Origin: Candidatus Heimdallarchaeota archaeon | GTDB taxonomy: Archaea; Asgardarchaeota; Heimdallarchaeia; Heimdallarchaeales; Heimdallarchaeaceae | NCBI GenBank assembly: GCA_019057815.1 | Contig: JAHLWR010000006.1 | Span: 62,001 to 126,000 of the forward strand | Direction of reading: 5' to 3' | DNA: 64,000 nucleotides | Part shown: positions 50,854 through 59,244 of the stretch, piece after piece | Layout of the letters: every line of letters starts with the position of its first letter | How positions within the stretch are numbered: the stretch's first letter is position 1 | Notes under the pieces: model-generated | Database searches by the model: none | What the model was told of the DNA's origin: nothing | Seen by the model: the letters and a program-made list of their open reading frames with translations, nothing else | Translations under genes and position numbers: made by a program

Positions 50854-52941
50854 ATGCAGATGACAATTTCAAAACGGAGTTTAATCACATTATCGTTTCT
50901 TTTAATTATGTGCGTTTCCTCCCTTACTGCCTTTAGTATAGGCATGACAAATCCCGAAACAAATTTCAGCGACACTATTCAAGCTAATAGTGTCGCTTAT
51001 CCCGCTAGTGATTTAATACTAAGTGATGTTACTAATTATGTTGCTGAGCTAAATGCAACAGTAAAGTCTAATAGAACTATCTTCCTTGAAACATATGGTG
51101 TCGCATCATTTAACGAAACTATAGTATTTCATAATGTGGGTGAGGATTCAATTAAATACTTCAATTATACTTTGCCCAACATTAACACTGAAAAACTCAC
51201 TTTTATTGCATTTTATATAACAAATGAGTCATGGGCAAATATCTACACAGCAAATGCTTCACGCTCATATGCTTTCAGTAGATATGTAAATTATACAACT
51301 TATAGAGTTCCATTTACACCTACAGGTGCAAATATAGAAATAGATTCCACCTACAATATTAGAGTGCTGGTAGAATTTGCTCAACCTTATGAAGTATCTT
51401 TTGAAGAACATGAGCAATTATTGCATTATCAAGAATATTTAACCCCTCTAATTGACAATGTCCCTATAATTAATGGAACAACACTTGTTAGGAAACAAGG
51501 AGGAGATAGGTTTGAAGATACAAGATACGAAATTACTCCTACAAATGAGACTACAGTTACAGTATACCTTGATGCAGCTTCTGGTACCTTAAAATGGACT
51601 AATATTACACGCGCTTCTTTCAATATTAGTCAATCTTATGAAGATGACTTTTTGATGAATGTGTATTTATCTTCAGTCAGTAATACTCAAGATGTAACTA
51701 GACTGGCCAATACTATGCTCTTTAAGGCAACTGAAGCATATAGAAAAATTGAGATTGACCCATATGGCCTAGTAAGAATTACAGAGAAACAGACAATAGA
51801 ATTTCTAGGTCCAGAGTTTCCAGCGGAAGACGAATTAGACACAATAAACATGTTCGCTCTTAATGCACTTGTTATAGTTTTTCCTCAAAATGTTACAGTA
51901 CTTAATATATTCGATGAAGTTGGAGGATTAAACCTTAAATATATGATGAATGAACAACAAATGTGGGAACGTGGTACGTACAACTTACGTGAAAGCACAT
52001 TCCCCGGACATCAAGGTTTAATCATTTTTCCAAGAACTCCATTATATAAAGGAGATATAATGTGTTTTACAATAGAGTATAAGCTACCCCTTGAAGATGT
52101 ATTATTCAAAGAACAAGGAACTATTAACTATGATCTCAAAATTTCTCCTTATTCCATAATTAACTGGACTATAGATGATCTTACACTAGACATTGTACTT
52201 CCTAAAGGAGCTGTATACCGATATCACACATACAATAATCCTGATCCATATCAACAACTACACGTGAGTTATGAGAAAAAATTCTACTTTGGAACCTTAG
52301 GCTTTAAGAGAATTTTGAATTTCAAAGCTACTGCTTTCTCGGGAAATGATAATACCCCACTCATTATAAACTTCAACTATTCTCGAATGAATGTATGGAT
52401 TACTTACTTAATCCAGATACTAGCTGTTGGGGCTCTAATTGCTGTATATTTAGGTTTTAGGTGGACAAGAAAATTCACTAGAGAAGTTTCAGGTGAAGTG
52501 GATAAAGAATTCATACCTATTGATGAAATAAGAGAATTTGTTAAACAATATGAAGAAAAATTAGGTTTACAAGACAGAATACGTGAAACTAGAGCTAAGA
52601 TTGCTGCTAAGAAACTTAAAACAAGAGAAGGTAAAGAATTACGATTTACACTAGAGAAACGTCTTCGTAAGATAGAAGAGTTACTAAAGACAGCGAAAGT
52701 AAAACTTGTTGAATATAGAGGACGATATAAAGAAGCAGTGCAAAAGGTTGAGATTAATGAAAGAAAACTTTACGAAGAGAGGAGAAACCTAATCATACTT
52801 CAAAAAGAATATCGTACTAAGAAAACAATGACAAAAGAATCATACATACAATTGGTTCGAGAGAGACAACAAACCATTGAGAAACTTAAAAATGATATTG
52901 ATGGAGAATTAGTCAGCTTACGATTATTAACAGAATCCTAG
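50854..52941 (+). CDS. Ribophorin I/OST1-like oligosaccharyltransferase subunit
   Basis: Likely accessory subunit of the N-glycosylation oligosaccharyltransferase. The 695 residues show a signal peptide (LITLSFLLIMCVSSLTAF), two lumen-type beta-rich domains with many N-x-S/T sequons, one membrane helix (about 517-538) and a 155-residue charged coiled-coil tail. Similarities to ribophorin I by eye: IEYKLPLEDVLF (ribophorin: GYNLPSYEYLY), LTLDIVLPKGA (LTVKIILPEGA) just before the membrane, and a cytosolic end with KESYIQLVRERQQTIEKLKND (DTYIENEKLISGKRQELV). Start chosen for its GAGG site; a TTG at 50809 and an ATG at 50839 are in frame. Known from Asgard archaea. Confidence 0.75.
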   Translation: MQMTISKRSLITLSFLLIMCVSSLTAFSIGMTNPETNFSDTIQANSVAYPASDLILSDVTNYVAELNATVKSNRTIFLETYGVASFNETIVFHNVGEDSIKYFNYTLPNINTEKLTFIAFYITNESWANIYTANASRSYAFSRYVNYTTYRVPFTPTGANIEIDSTYNIRVLVEFAQPYEVSFEEHEQLLHYQEYLTPLIDNVPIINGTTLVRKQGGDRFEDTRYEITPTNETTVTVYLDAASGTLKWTNITRASFNISQSYEDDFLMNVYLSSVSNTQDVTRLANTMLFKATEAYRKIEIDPYGLVRITEKQTIEFLGPEFPAEDELDTINMFALNALVIVFPQNVTVLNIFDEVGGLNLKYMMNEQQMWERGTYNLRESTFPGHQGLIIFPRTPLYKGDIMCFTIEYKLPLEDVLFKEQGTINYDLKISPYSIINWTIDDLTLDIVLPKGAVYRYHTYNNPDPYQQLHVSYEKKFYFGTLGFKRILNFKATAFSGNDNTPLIINFNYSRMNVWITYLIQILAVGALIAVYLGFRWTRKFTREVSGEVDKEFIPIDEIREFVKQYEEKLGLQDRIRETRAKIAAKKLKTREGKELRFTLEKRLRKIEELLKTAKVKLVEYRGRYKEAVQKVEINERKLYEERRNLIILQKEYRTKKTMTKESYIQLVRERQQTIEKLKNDIDGELVSLRLLTES
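50968..50997 (+). repeat. Perfect 12-base inverted repeat within coding sequence
   Basis: AGCGACACTATT (50968-50979), a 6-base loop and AATAGTGTCGCT (50986-50997). It would form a stable mRNA hairpin just after the signal-peptide codons of the ribophorin-like gene. Perfect stems this long and mixed in composition are not expected by chance at a given site in this AT-rich DNA. Confidence 0.85.
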
Positions 52942-53044
52942 GCTTTTTCTCCTTTTTAAATATCGAGCAAAAATATTTTTGTTAATCCAAAAAAGTTTAT
53001 AAAAACGATAGAGAAGTTAAACCAACATATTTGTAGTGTAGAAC

Positions 53045-53449
53045 ATGCACCTTCAAACTGACGAAGAGAACGCAGAATTACTTAGAGCTGAAGTTCCAGG
53101 ACTAGCTGAAGTATCTTTAGAATTATCTAAATGTCTAAAGGAAGCAAGGATCTTATTGGACAGATTGTTTAATATATGTTCACAATATAAAATTGATATA
53201 GATTTGAACACAGAAGAACAGGGCGAAATATCGCTTAAAGTTGCTTTAGTGACCGATCCTCAACAAATGATTCAATATGCAAAACTTGTTCAACTTGTTT
53301 TTCAACTCAATTATTTTTCTAAAAGCTATTACAAGGCTATTAATAGTAAGAAGCTGCCCCAGATTGTAGAAAAAGAAGCCATTGAAGTGTATAATCAGAT
53401 TGAAACATTTCGCCAGATGATTGAACGAGAATATGTTGCTACAATATAA
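53045..53449 (+). CDS. Small helical protein of unknown function (134 aa)
   Basis: Cytosolic, acidic, mostly helical: LAEVSLELSKCLKEARILLDRLF, then IEVYNQIETFRQMIEREY, with a central strand-like part (IDIDLNTEEQGEISLKVALV). No motif recognised. A TATA element (AGTTTATAAAAAC, 52994-53006) lies about 40-50 bases before the ATG, so it has its own promoter after the ribophorin-like gene. The E1-like gene follows 45 bases later and may be co-transcribed. Confidence 0.7.
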   Translation: MHLQTDEENAELLRAEVPGLAEVSLELSKCLKEARILLDRLFNICSQYKIDIDLNTEEQGEISLKVALVTDPQQMIQYAKLVQLVFQLNYFSKSYYKAINSKKLPQIVEKEAIEVYNQIETFRQMIEREYVATI

Positions 53450-53494
53450 CATTAAGTACAATATTTTTGAGGCATACAAAATATGGGATAAGAT

Positions 53495-54256
53495 ATGATA
53501 TCTACAAAAGAAAATAGAAAATATGATAGACAAATCAAATTGCCTAATTTTGGCATTGAAGGACAAAAAAGGCTTAAATCTAGTAAAATTCTTGTTATTG
53601 GTGCTGGAGGTTTAGGATCAGCTGTTTTGTATTATTTAACCTGTGCAGGTGTAGGGAATATAGGGATTGTTGATCCGGATAAAGTTGACTTAACAAACTT
53701 GAATCGACAAATTCTTTATTTTGAAAGTGATTTAGAAAAAAGTAAAATCTCCTCAGCGATAGAAAAACTTTCCCAATTAAATCCAGATGTCAATTTTATA
53801 AAATACAATCATTCTTTGTTATCAGACAACGCAGAGAAAATCATAAAAGAGTATGACTTTGTTGTTGAGGCTAGTGATAATTTTAAAACAAAATTTTTAG
53901 TAAATGATGTTTGTGTAAAATTGGGGAAACCTTTCGTTATAGGAGGAGTCTTCCAGTTTGAAGGGCAATTGATGACAGTATTACCTAAGAAAACAGCTTG
54001 TTATAGATGTGCATTCAAAGATGCTCCTGAAAAAGGTAGTTATCCAACAACTAGTGAACATGGTATTATGGGTACCACAGCAGGTTTTTTTGGGATTGTC
54101 GAAGCTAATGAAGCAATAAAATATATCGTCTTCAAAGAACCTGAAAAATTGCTGTTAAACCAAATATTATACACTGATCTTCTTCATAATTCTTTCGAAA
54201 CCTTTGCAATTCAAAGAGATGAATCATGTTCTGTTTGTTCAGATATTACTCTCTAA
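53495..54256 (+). CDS. E1-like adenylyltransferase, MoeB/ThiF/UBA family
   Basis: Activates the C-terminus of a ubiquitin-fold sulfur carrier or modifier. The nucleotide-binding motif KILVIGAGGLGSAVLYYL, then VDPDKVDLTNLNRQILY (Asp and Arg finger), VEASDNFKTKFLVND, and zinc cysteines as CYRC (middle) and CSVC (end) are all present. 253 residues, MoeB/ThiF length, without the ubiquitin-fold domain of eukaryotic E1. No ubiquitin-like protein, E2 or MoaD gene is nearby, so the partner is unknown; cofactor biosynthesis, tRNA thiolation or protein tagging are all possible. Confidence 0.92.
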   Translation: MISTKENRKYDRQIKLPNFGIEGQKRLKSSKILVIGAGGLGSAVLYYLTCAGVGNIGIVDPDKVDLTNLNRQILYFESDLEKSKISSAIEKLSQLNPDVNFIKYNHSLLSDNAEKIIKEYDFVVEASDNFKTKFLVNDVCVKLGKPFVIGGVFQFEGQLMTVLPKKTACYRCAFKDAPEKGSYPTTSEHGIMGTTAGFFGIVEANEAIKYIVFKEPEKLLLNQILYTDLLHNSFETFAIQRDESCSVCSDITL

Positions 54257-54324
54257 TTTTTCCTTTATTATTTGACTAAAAACAATTGTTTAAAAACCTC
54301 TTTTGGGCTCGTTAATTGACTGAA

Positions 54325-54987
54325 ATGGAAATAGAAAATGAGACTTTAGATACAAGTGAATATGCTCATTCAACCTTTTTGAGAAGAATAGTTGGTCATC
54401 ATCTCCTCGATTCTAAGAGTTATCAAAGTATGAGCACTGTTTATTTAATAATTATACCAGTAATAATTTTGCTAATTCTAGTTAGTTTAAGACTTGCTAT
54501 TTTTGCATCATTAATAAGCAATATTACATTTGATCCTTCAATAGATGAAGTTTTCAAAAATTTTAAGGAAAGTTACTATATAGCAACCCCTCTATCTTCT
54601 ATATTACAAGTACTATTTTGGGGAGTGATTATGTTTGGGATTTTTCGCTATCTTGGAGGAAAAGGGAAGGTTGGTAAAACTCTAGCTATATATTGTATAT
54701 CCTTAATTCCTGTAGTACTCGGAACAGCAGTTTTACTCATTTTTGCTTCAACACAACCCAGTCTTTTAATAATTTCAAATTCGACAGATTTTGTCATTGA
54801 AGGTTCGTTTAAAGGTTTTACCGGTTTCAATCTAGCAAATAATATTCTAATTCCTATAGTTTACCTTTATTCACATATTATTGCAGCTGTTGGTTTAAGT
54901 GTAGAGCACAAAATTCCCCTTGTAATAGGTGGGTTAGTAACGGGAATGGCCTATATTGCTTCAATGGTTTTTTACTTTTTAGTGTAA
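54325..54987 (+). CDS. Yip1-like membrane protein
   Basis: About 220 residues with five predicted membrane helices. The middle has the Yip1-type pattern: a helix FWGVIMFGIFRYLGG, the short polar stretch KGKVGKTLAIYCISLIPVVLG (family: GG-G-F-RTL-V-GY-PLVLG), then an extracytoplasmic loop with N-x-S/T and two more helices. Unlike the gene at 22883 there is no zinc ribbon. A GTTTAAAAAC element about 32 bases before the ATG suggests a leaderless mRNA. The TTG at 54316 is an alternative start. Role unknown. Confidence 0.65.
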   Translation: MEIENETLDTSEYAHSTFLRRIVGHHLLDSKSYQSMSTVYLIIIPVIILLILVSLRLAIFASLISNITFDPSIDEVFKNFKESYYIATPLSSILQVLFWGVIMFGIFRYLGGKGKVGKTLAIYCISLIPVVLGTAVLLIFASTQPSLLIISNSTDFVIEGSFKGFTGFNLANNILIPIVYLYSHIIAAVGLSVEHKIPLVIGGLVTGMAYIASMVFYFLV

Positions 54988-55031
54988 ACCCATTAAGCAA
55001 AGCTTTTATTTCACTACTCCTTTTTCCAGTA

Positions 55032-55598
55032 ATGAGTAGCGACAAATTTTTTGTTCATAGTAGCGCTTTTGTGGAAGATAATGTAACCATAGGTGATGGA
55101 ACCAAGATATGGCACCAAACCCAAGTTAGAAAAGGTGCAAAACTTGGGAAAAAATGTATATTGGGTAAATCTGTCTTTGTAGACTTTGACGTCTCAATTG
55201 GCGACAATGTAAAAATTCAGAATTTGGTTTCTGTTTATCATGGTGTTACAATTGAAGACGATGTGTTTGTGGGACCACATGTTTGTTTTACTAATGATTA
55301 TCTCCCCAGAGCCACAAATCCGGATTGGAAACTAGTTGAAACATTAATTGAGAAAGGGGTATCTATAGGCGCGAATTCAACAATTCTTTGTGGAATCACG
55401 CTAGGATCTTACTCAATGATAGGAGCTGGAAGCGTTGTGACAAAAGATGTACCAGCATTTGCTTTAGTTTTTGGAAATCCTGCAAGATTTCAAGGATATG
55501 TATGTTATTGTGGGAGTGTTTTGTTAAAAACAAAAGAAATCCTATCAATTGGAACCATGTTACAATGTGATAACTGCAAAAAAACAGTTGAACTCTAA
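55032..55598 (+). CDS. Hexapeptide-repeat N-acetyltransferase (WbpD/WlbB-like)
   Basis: 188-residue left-handed beta-helix acyltransferase. Features of WbpD-type UDP-2-acetamido-3-amino-glucuronate N-acetyltransferases are clear: IGDGTKIWHQTQV, LGKSVFVDFDVSIG, VKIQNLVSVYHGVTIEDDVF, VGPHVCFTNDYLPRA, IGANSTILCGITLG and IGAGSVVTKDVPAFALVFGN. The C-terminal 35 residues add a C4 zinc-finger-like piece (CYCGS ... CDNCKK), as seen in some relatives. It probably modifies an amino sugar for a cell-surface glycan, in keeping with the cluster downstream. Confidence 0.9.
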   Translation: MSSDKFFVHSSAFVEDNVTIGDGTKIWHQTQVRKGAKLGKKCILGKSVFVDFDVSIGDNVKIQNLVSVYHGVTIEDDVFVGPHVCFTNDYLPRATNPDWKLVETLIEKGVSIGANSTILCGITLGSYSMIGAGSVVTKDVPAFALVFGNPARFQGYVCYCGSVLLKTKEILSIGTMLQCDNCKKTVEL

Positions 55599-55677
55599 GA
55601 AAGGCGAAATTACAACAAAGTTTAAATGTTTATTTTGGAGAAACTAATAATGTCGATAACTGGGGCAAATATGATGG

Positions 55678-55701
55678 TGTTACAAATGTATAAATGTAAC
55701 A
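55678..55701 (+). promoter_or_regulatory. Putative operator overlapping the TATA box of the RHH gene
   Basis: TGTTACA (55678-55684) and TGTAACA (55695-55701) form a perfect inverted repeat with 10 bases between, and the spacer plus arm includes GTATAAATG (55688-55696), a TATA-like element. The ribbon-helix-helix gene begins 54 bases downstream. RHH regulators bind such palindromes, so binding here would block TBP. This is autoregulation by inference. Confidence 0.5.
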
Positions 55702-55754
55702 AATTCTGTACCATTAGTGATTCATAAGTGAACAAGAAAAATAGGTGAACTAGA

Positions 55755-55967
55755 GTGAATTTAATTTCTATCCGACTTCCGAGTGAATTTGTTGAAATTA
55801 TAGATGAAATGGTAATGCAAGGAAAATTTGCTTCAAGATCCGAAGCCATTAGACTTGCACTTAGAGACTATTACCGTGAACACTATTCTAATCGACAATC
55901 AACAGATTTCAGCTTTCCAAATGTGGAATATGCAGCTTATCGTAACATAATCTATAAGGAAGACTAA
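55755..55967 (+). CDS. Ribbon-helix-helix (CopG-like) DNA-binding protein
   Basis: 70 residues. The RHH fold is recognisable: strand NLISIRLPSEF, helix FVEIIDEMVMQGKFA and the turn-helix SRSEAIRLALRDYYREHY. This layout is like the N-terminal domain of NikR/CopG regulators and archaeal antitoxins. A GTG start is preceded by AGGTGA. No toxin gene follows, as the next gene is the archaeosortase, so it is more probably a transcription regulator than an antitoxin. Confidence 0.88.
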   Translation: MNLISIRLPSEFVEIIDEMVMQGKFASRSEAIRLALRDYYREHYSNRQSTDFSFPNVEYAAYRNIIYKED

Positions 55968-56001
55968 GGCGTGGTTTGAGGGGTTCAAGCAAAAAGTCTC
56001 C

Positions 56002-56010
56002 TTTTTTTTT
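56002..56010 (+). terminator. T-tract terminator after the RHH gene
   Basis: Nine consecutive T residues following GTCTCC, 35 bases after the RHH stop. No stable stem precedes it. Consistent with archaeal U-tract termination and with separate transcription of the archaeosortase gene. Confidence 0.55.
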
Positions 56011-56130
56011 CATAGTTTAGGATAAACGTTATCTTTAACAGAGAGAAGAAGAATTTTTTAATATCTAAACAAAATGTTGATTTGTAGTCACAAGTACAAT
56101 ATTAACTGTTTCTTTACAAGGTGAAATTAA

Positions 56131-57129
56131 GTGGAGAACGATTCCAAACAAAAGCATAAGGTGAAAAATAAAACAACTATTGAATCAGATGATTCTGTAA
56201 AAAAAGTTGACATTTTTTACCAGAATGTAAAGCAAAGTCTTAATCCTATTATGCACTTTGCTAAAAAGAAAATTGTTCGTTATACGCTCTCCTTTCTTAT
56301 TTTGACTATCGTTGTTTATTTTTATGTTCTCTTTGAAAGTAGAGGAACATCAAACCAAGTACATGTATTCTTTTTTGATATGTCCCCCGATTTCTTAGTT
56401 CCTATTGGTTTAGTTCTAGCACTTTTAGCTCTTTTGTATGTTAGTTGGGATGATGAATTCTTTAAAAAATACCGTGGAGCAGGTTTTTTTCTTATCGTAC
56501 TAACAGCTATTTTCTATACTTTTATTTTCACAGGAATTGATCAATATCTATTTGACCTCTCAATAGCAAAGTGGTTAACACGTTTAACAGGAACTATTGT
56601 TACTTCTATACTTATGTTATTTGGGATGAATATAACTGGTACTACTTGGGATTCTGATCGTGGGATAACAATTGTTTCTTTTAATGGTCCAAGCGATGCT
56701 TCAGTCATAGGGATTGACGCTGCTTGCAGTGGTATTCACTCTTTGACAATCTTTATTGTTGTATTTTTTGTTATGATTTTAGAAGCTCGGAAAAGGCTAG
56801 CATGGAATTATAAAATAGCTGTTATAACTCTTTTCGGGATTTTAGGAACCTATTTTGTCAATCTTATAAGGGTAAGCATAATCCTTACAATTGATTATTT
56901 TAAGGGTTGGGATGTTGCAGGGCCAATTCATAATTATCTAGGGTATGTGTTCCTAATGGTATGGATTCCACTCTTCTGGTTTTTTGTACTCTCGTGGGGG
57001 CAAAAGGGAAAATCAAAAAAAGATTTGATGGAAACCATTATTACAGATACAGATTCTGAAAAACCAACAGATACAGAAGTAAAAGAAGATACAACATCAA
57101 AGATGATTCATGACATGGATGCAAATTAA
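56131..57129 (+). CDS. Archaeosortase/exosortase-family transpeptidase
   Basis: 332-residue membrane protein with about eight helices between residues 50 and 290. The family catalytic triad is visible: Cys199 in DAACSGIHSLTIF, Arg247 in NLIRVSIIL and His267 in GPIHNYLGYVFL. Archaeosortases cleave C-terminal sorting signals of surface proteins and attach them to lipid. The N-terminal 45 residues and the Thr/Asp-rich C-terminal 40 are cytosolic. GTG start supported by AGGTGA 7 bases upstream. It lies next to an amino-sugar acetyltransferase and a glycan operon. The protein at 2732 is a possible substrate. Confidence 0.93.
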   Translation: MENDSKQKHKVKNKTTIESDDSVKKVDIFYQNVKQSLNPIMHFAKKKIVRYTLSFLILTIVVYFYVLFESRGTSNQVHVFFFDMSPDFLVPIGLVLALLALLYVSWDDEFFKKYRGAGFFLIVLTAIFYTFIFTGIDQYLFDLSIAKWLTRLTGTIVTSILMLFGMNITGTTWDSDRGITIVSFNGPSDASVIGIDAACSGIHSLTIFIVVFFVMILEARKRLAWNYKIAVITLFGILGTYFVNLIRVSIILTIDYFKGWDVAGPIHNYLGYVFLMVWIPLFWFFVLSWGQKGKSKKDLMETIITDTDSEKPTDTEVKEDTTSKMIHDMDAN

Positions 57130-57169
57130 AGAGTTCTTTTCTTATATTATGAGTCTGAAAGAAGAAAGA

Positions 57170-58324
57170 CTAACCTAGTATTTTTTCATATATGGTCTGA
57201 GTTGCTGCTGCTGTATTTTTCCATGAGTATCTAAGCGCTATTTCTTTAGATTTCTCTCTAACTTCGATGATTTTCTTAGGATTATTGTAAAGTTCAACAA
57301 TTTTTTCTGCGAAACTATTTACTGTTCTTTTGCAAATACTTATAGTATTATCATGTTCAAAAGTTACAGCATCAGGCGTTGAAACTATTGGTGTCTGACA
57401 TGCTAGTGCTTCCAGTAATGTTAAGTTCATTGCTTCATGACTAGAAGGAAGTAAGAAAATATCAAGAGAGCTGTAAAAACTGCTTTTTTTACTGTCACCG
57501 TGGATATAATCCATTACTTCAATGTTTTTGGAAAGATTGTATTTTTCGGTTAGAAAATCGATTTTCTTTGTAACATTAGAGAAATCTCCTGCAAGGAGTA
57601 GTTTAACTTTAGGTACTTGTTCTTTCACTTTACTCAATATAGGAAACAATAACATCGTTCCTTTTGCAACCATCAATCGCCCCATATACCCTAAGACAAG
57701 ATCATCTCCTTTTTTCTCGTAAGTTTTTTGATCTGTATAATGTATATTTGTCATGTCAACACCATTTGATATGACAGCAATCTTACTTTCTTCAATCTGA
57801 TAGTGTTGGATGAGTTCATTTTTAATGACATCGCTTACTGCAATAAGGTGGTTCGCTCTTTGTAATAGTTTTTCTTCTATTTTCTTCAACCAAGGAAAAG
57901 CAAAAAACAATCGTTTCTCAACCCAATTTAAAGATGAAAACGATTCTCCTTGTATTCCCCTTCTTTCCCTTGTAAAAGTTGTATGAATTGTTTCTACGAT
58001 AGGATACTCGTTTTTAATGCCTTTTGATGCAAGGAGATTCATGTTTCCATGTACAATTGTTGGCTTTATTCTGTCAACTTCCTTCCTTGATTTTTTCCAA
58101 TAACTACGAGAATAGAAAAATTTGGATTTCGATGTTTCTACTAATTGCAAATTAAAGGGATATTCTTCAACTTCCTGTCTAGATTTATCATTTCGAAGCG
58201 CACAAATAATGTGCGATTCCCATTCTCCTAACTTCACTAAAGCTTCTGCTAAACGTGAACAATAAACCCATGTCCCACCTTTTTTGTACTCTTGGGTGAG
58301 CATACATACTGATTTACTGTTCAT
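57170..58324 (-). CDS. Glycosyltransferase family 4 (GT-B fold)
   Basis: 384 residues from the ATG at 58324, which has GGAGGA 6 bases upstream (an in-frame ATG at 58339 lacks one). The N-terminal acceptor domain starts SVCMLTQEYKKGGTWVYCSRLAEAL. The C-terminal donor domain has VISNGVDMTNIHY, VLGYMGRLMVAKGTMLLFPIL and the donor-binding SSLDIFLLPSSHEAMNLTLLEALAC (E-x7-E motif). Last gene of the leftward glycan operon, overlapping the deacetylase stop by 11 bases. Sugar donor not determinable. Confidence 0.93.
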   Translation of the reverse strand: MNSKSVCMLTQEYKKGGTWVYCSRLAEALVKLGEWESHIICALRNDKSRQEVEEYPFNLQLVETSKSKFFYSRSYWKKSRKEVDRIKPTIVHGNMNLLASKGIKNEYPIVETIHTTFTRERRGIQGESFSSLNWVEKRLFFAFPWLKKIEEKLLQRANHLIAVSDVIKNELIQHYQIEESKIAVISNGVDMTNIHYTDQKTYEKKGDDLVLGYMGRLMVAKGTMLLFPILSKVKEQVPKVKLLLAGDFSNVTKKIDFLTEKYNLSKNIEVMDYIHGDSKKSSFYSSLDIFLLPSSHEAMNLTLLEALACQTPIVSTPDAVTFEHDNTISICKRTVNSFAEKIVELYNNPKKIIEVREKSKEIALRYSWKNTAAATQTIYEKILG

Positions 58325-59225
58325 TTTTTGTTCCTCCACTTACTAGTGAGCTCTGATTTAGTGTTGGCCAATTTTTTTTAGATTTAAAGAGTGATGAATG
58401 TGTTATTAACTTCATATCATATTTCATAGCTTTTTCGATGATTTTTGATAATACTTTTTTCATTTTGACAGGTTCAAATATTGCATGTACATAAAGGCAA
58501 ACATAATTCTTTCCTTGATCAATGTATTCTCTAAATCGTTTTTTATAGAACCTTTCTATTTTTTCCGTTGAATAACCTCGCTGTAATAGTTGTTCTATTG
58601 TAGGTTCTGTTACAGGAAATTGAATTACTGATTTTTCTTGTTCCTTTTTTTCATCATTTTCGTATTTTAAGTAGAATGGGTGAGGATAGCAAAAATCAGC
58701 TGCAAACTCAAAACCCTTATCGTTTAATATTTGAAAATAGTATGGATTTACAATAAAATTTGGAGATGCATTTCCTCTGGGAAATTGGTCAAAAACCTTA
58801 TGAAATTCTTGTTTTGTAGCTTCAAGAAAATATTCAGTTTGTTCTTGATTGAATGAGCTGAAATGCCTGCTCCAGTTAATATGATTATAACCATGAGCAT
58901 AGAATTCTACCATTTCGTTTTTTTCATACTCTCTCAATTGTTTTGCTTCTTTCATTCCAATATATTTAGATGGTAACACGATTCCACGCAAAATATCCTT
59001 CCAATGATTCCTATTTAATATTGAAATCCTTCTACCTAAAACTTTCTCCTTCTCCTTAAGTATTCGAAATATATTCCTCCCAGTTGCATATTTTCCCATA
59101 CTCAAGTAAAAACTTGTAGGACACTCGTGTTGGTTTACAAAATAGACGGTCTTTGGAATACCTTTTTTTATTCCTTCAAAAGTATCTACGTCGACTCTTA
59201 AACAGAAATTTGTTTCAGTTTGCAT
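58314..59225 (-). CDS. Polysaccharide deacetylase, ArnD-like
   Basis: About 303 residues of the NodB-like fold. The start resembles ArnD, the deformylase acting on a lipid-linked amino sugar: FCLRVDVDTFEGIKKGIPKT with the metal Asp pair, TSFYLSMGKYATGRNIFRIL, and the metal His pair in FYAHGYNHINW. FPRGNASPNFIVN and YVHAIFEP follow as later motifs. The ATG at 59225, with GTGA 6 bases upstream, is preferred over a GTG at 59234. In this operon it probably removes an acyl group from a lipid-linked sugar (inference). Confidence 0.88.
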   Translation of the reverse strand: MQTETNFCLRVDVDTFEGIKKGIPKTVYFVNQHECPTSFYLSMGKYATGRNIFRILKEKEKVLGRRISILNRNHWKDILRGIVLPSKYIGMKEAKQLREYEKNEMVEFYAHGYNHINWSRHFSSFNQEQTEYFLEATKQEFHKVFDQFPRGNASPNFIVNPYYFQILNDKGFEFAADFCYPHPFYLKYENDEKKEQEKSVIQFPVTEPTIEQLLQRGYSTEKIERFYKKRFREYIDQGKNYVCLYVHAIFEPVKMKKVLSKIIEKAMKYDMKLITHSSLFKSKKNWPTLNQSSLVSGGTKNEQ

Positions 59226-59244
59226 TACTTTCACATTTTTCTCT

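Noticed and set aside
55755-55967. Antitoxin of a type II toxin-antitoxin pair
   Set aside because: No small toxin frame lies directly upstream or downstream; the next gene is a 332-residue archaeosortase with its own ribosome site.
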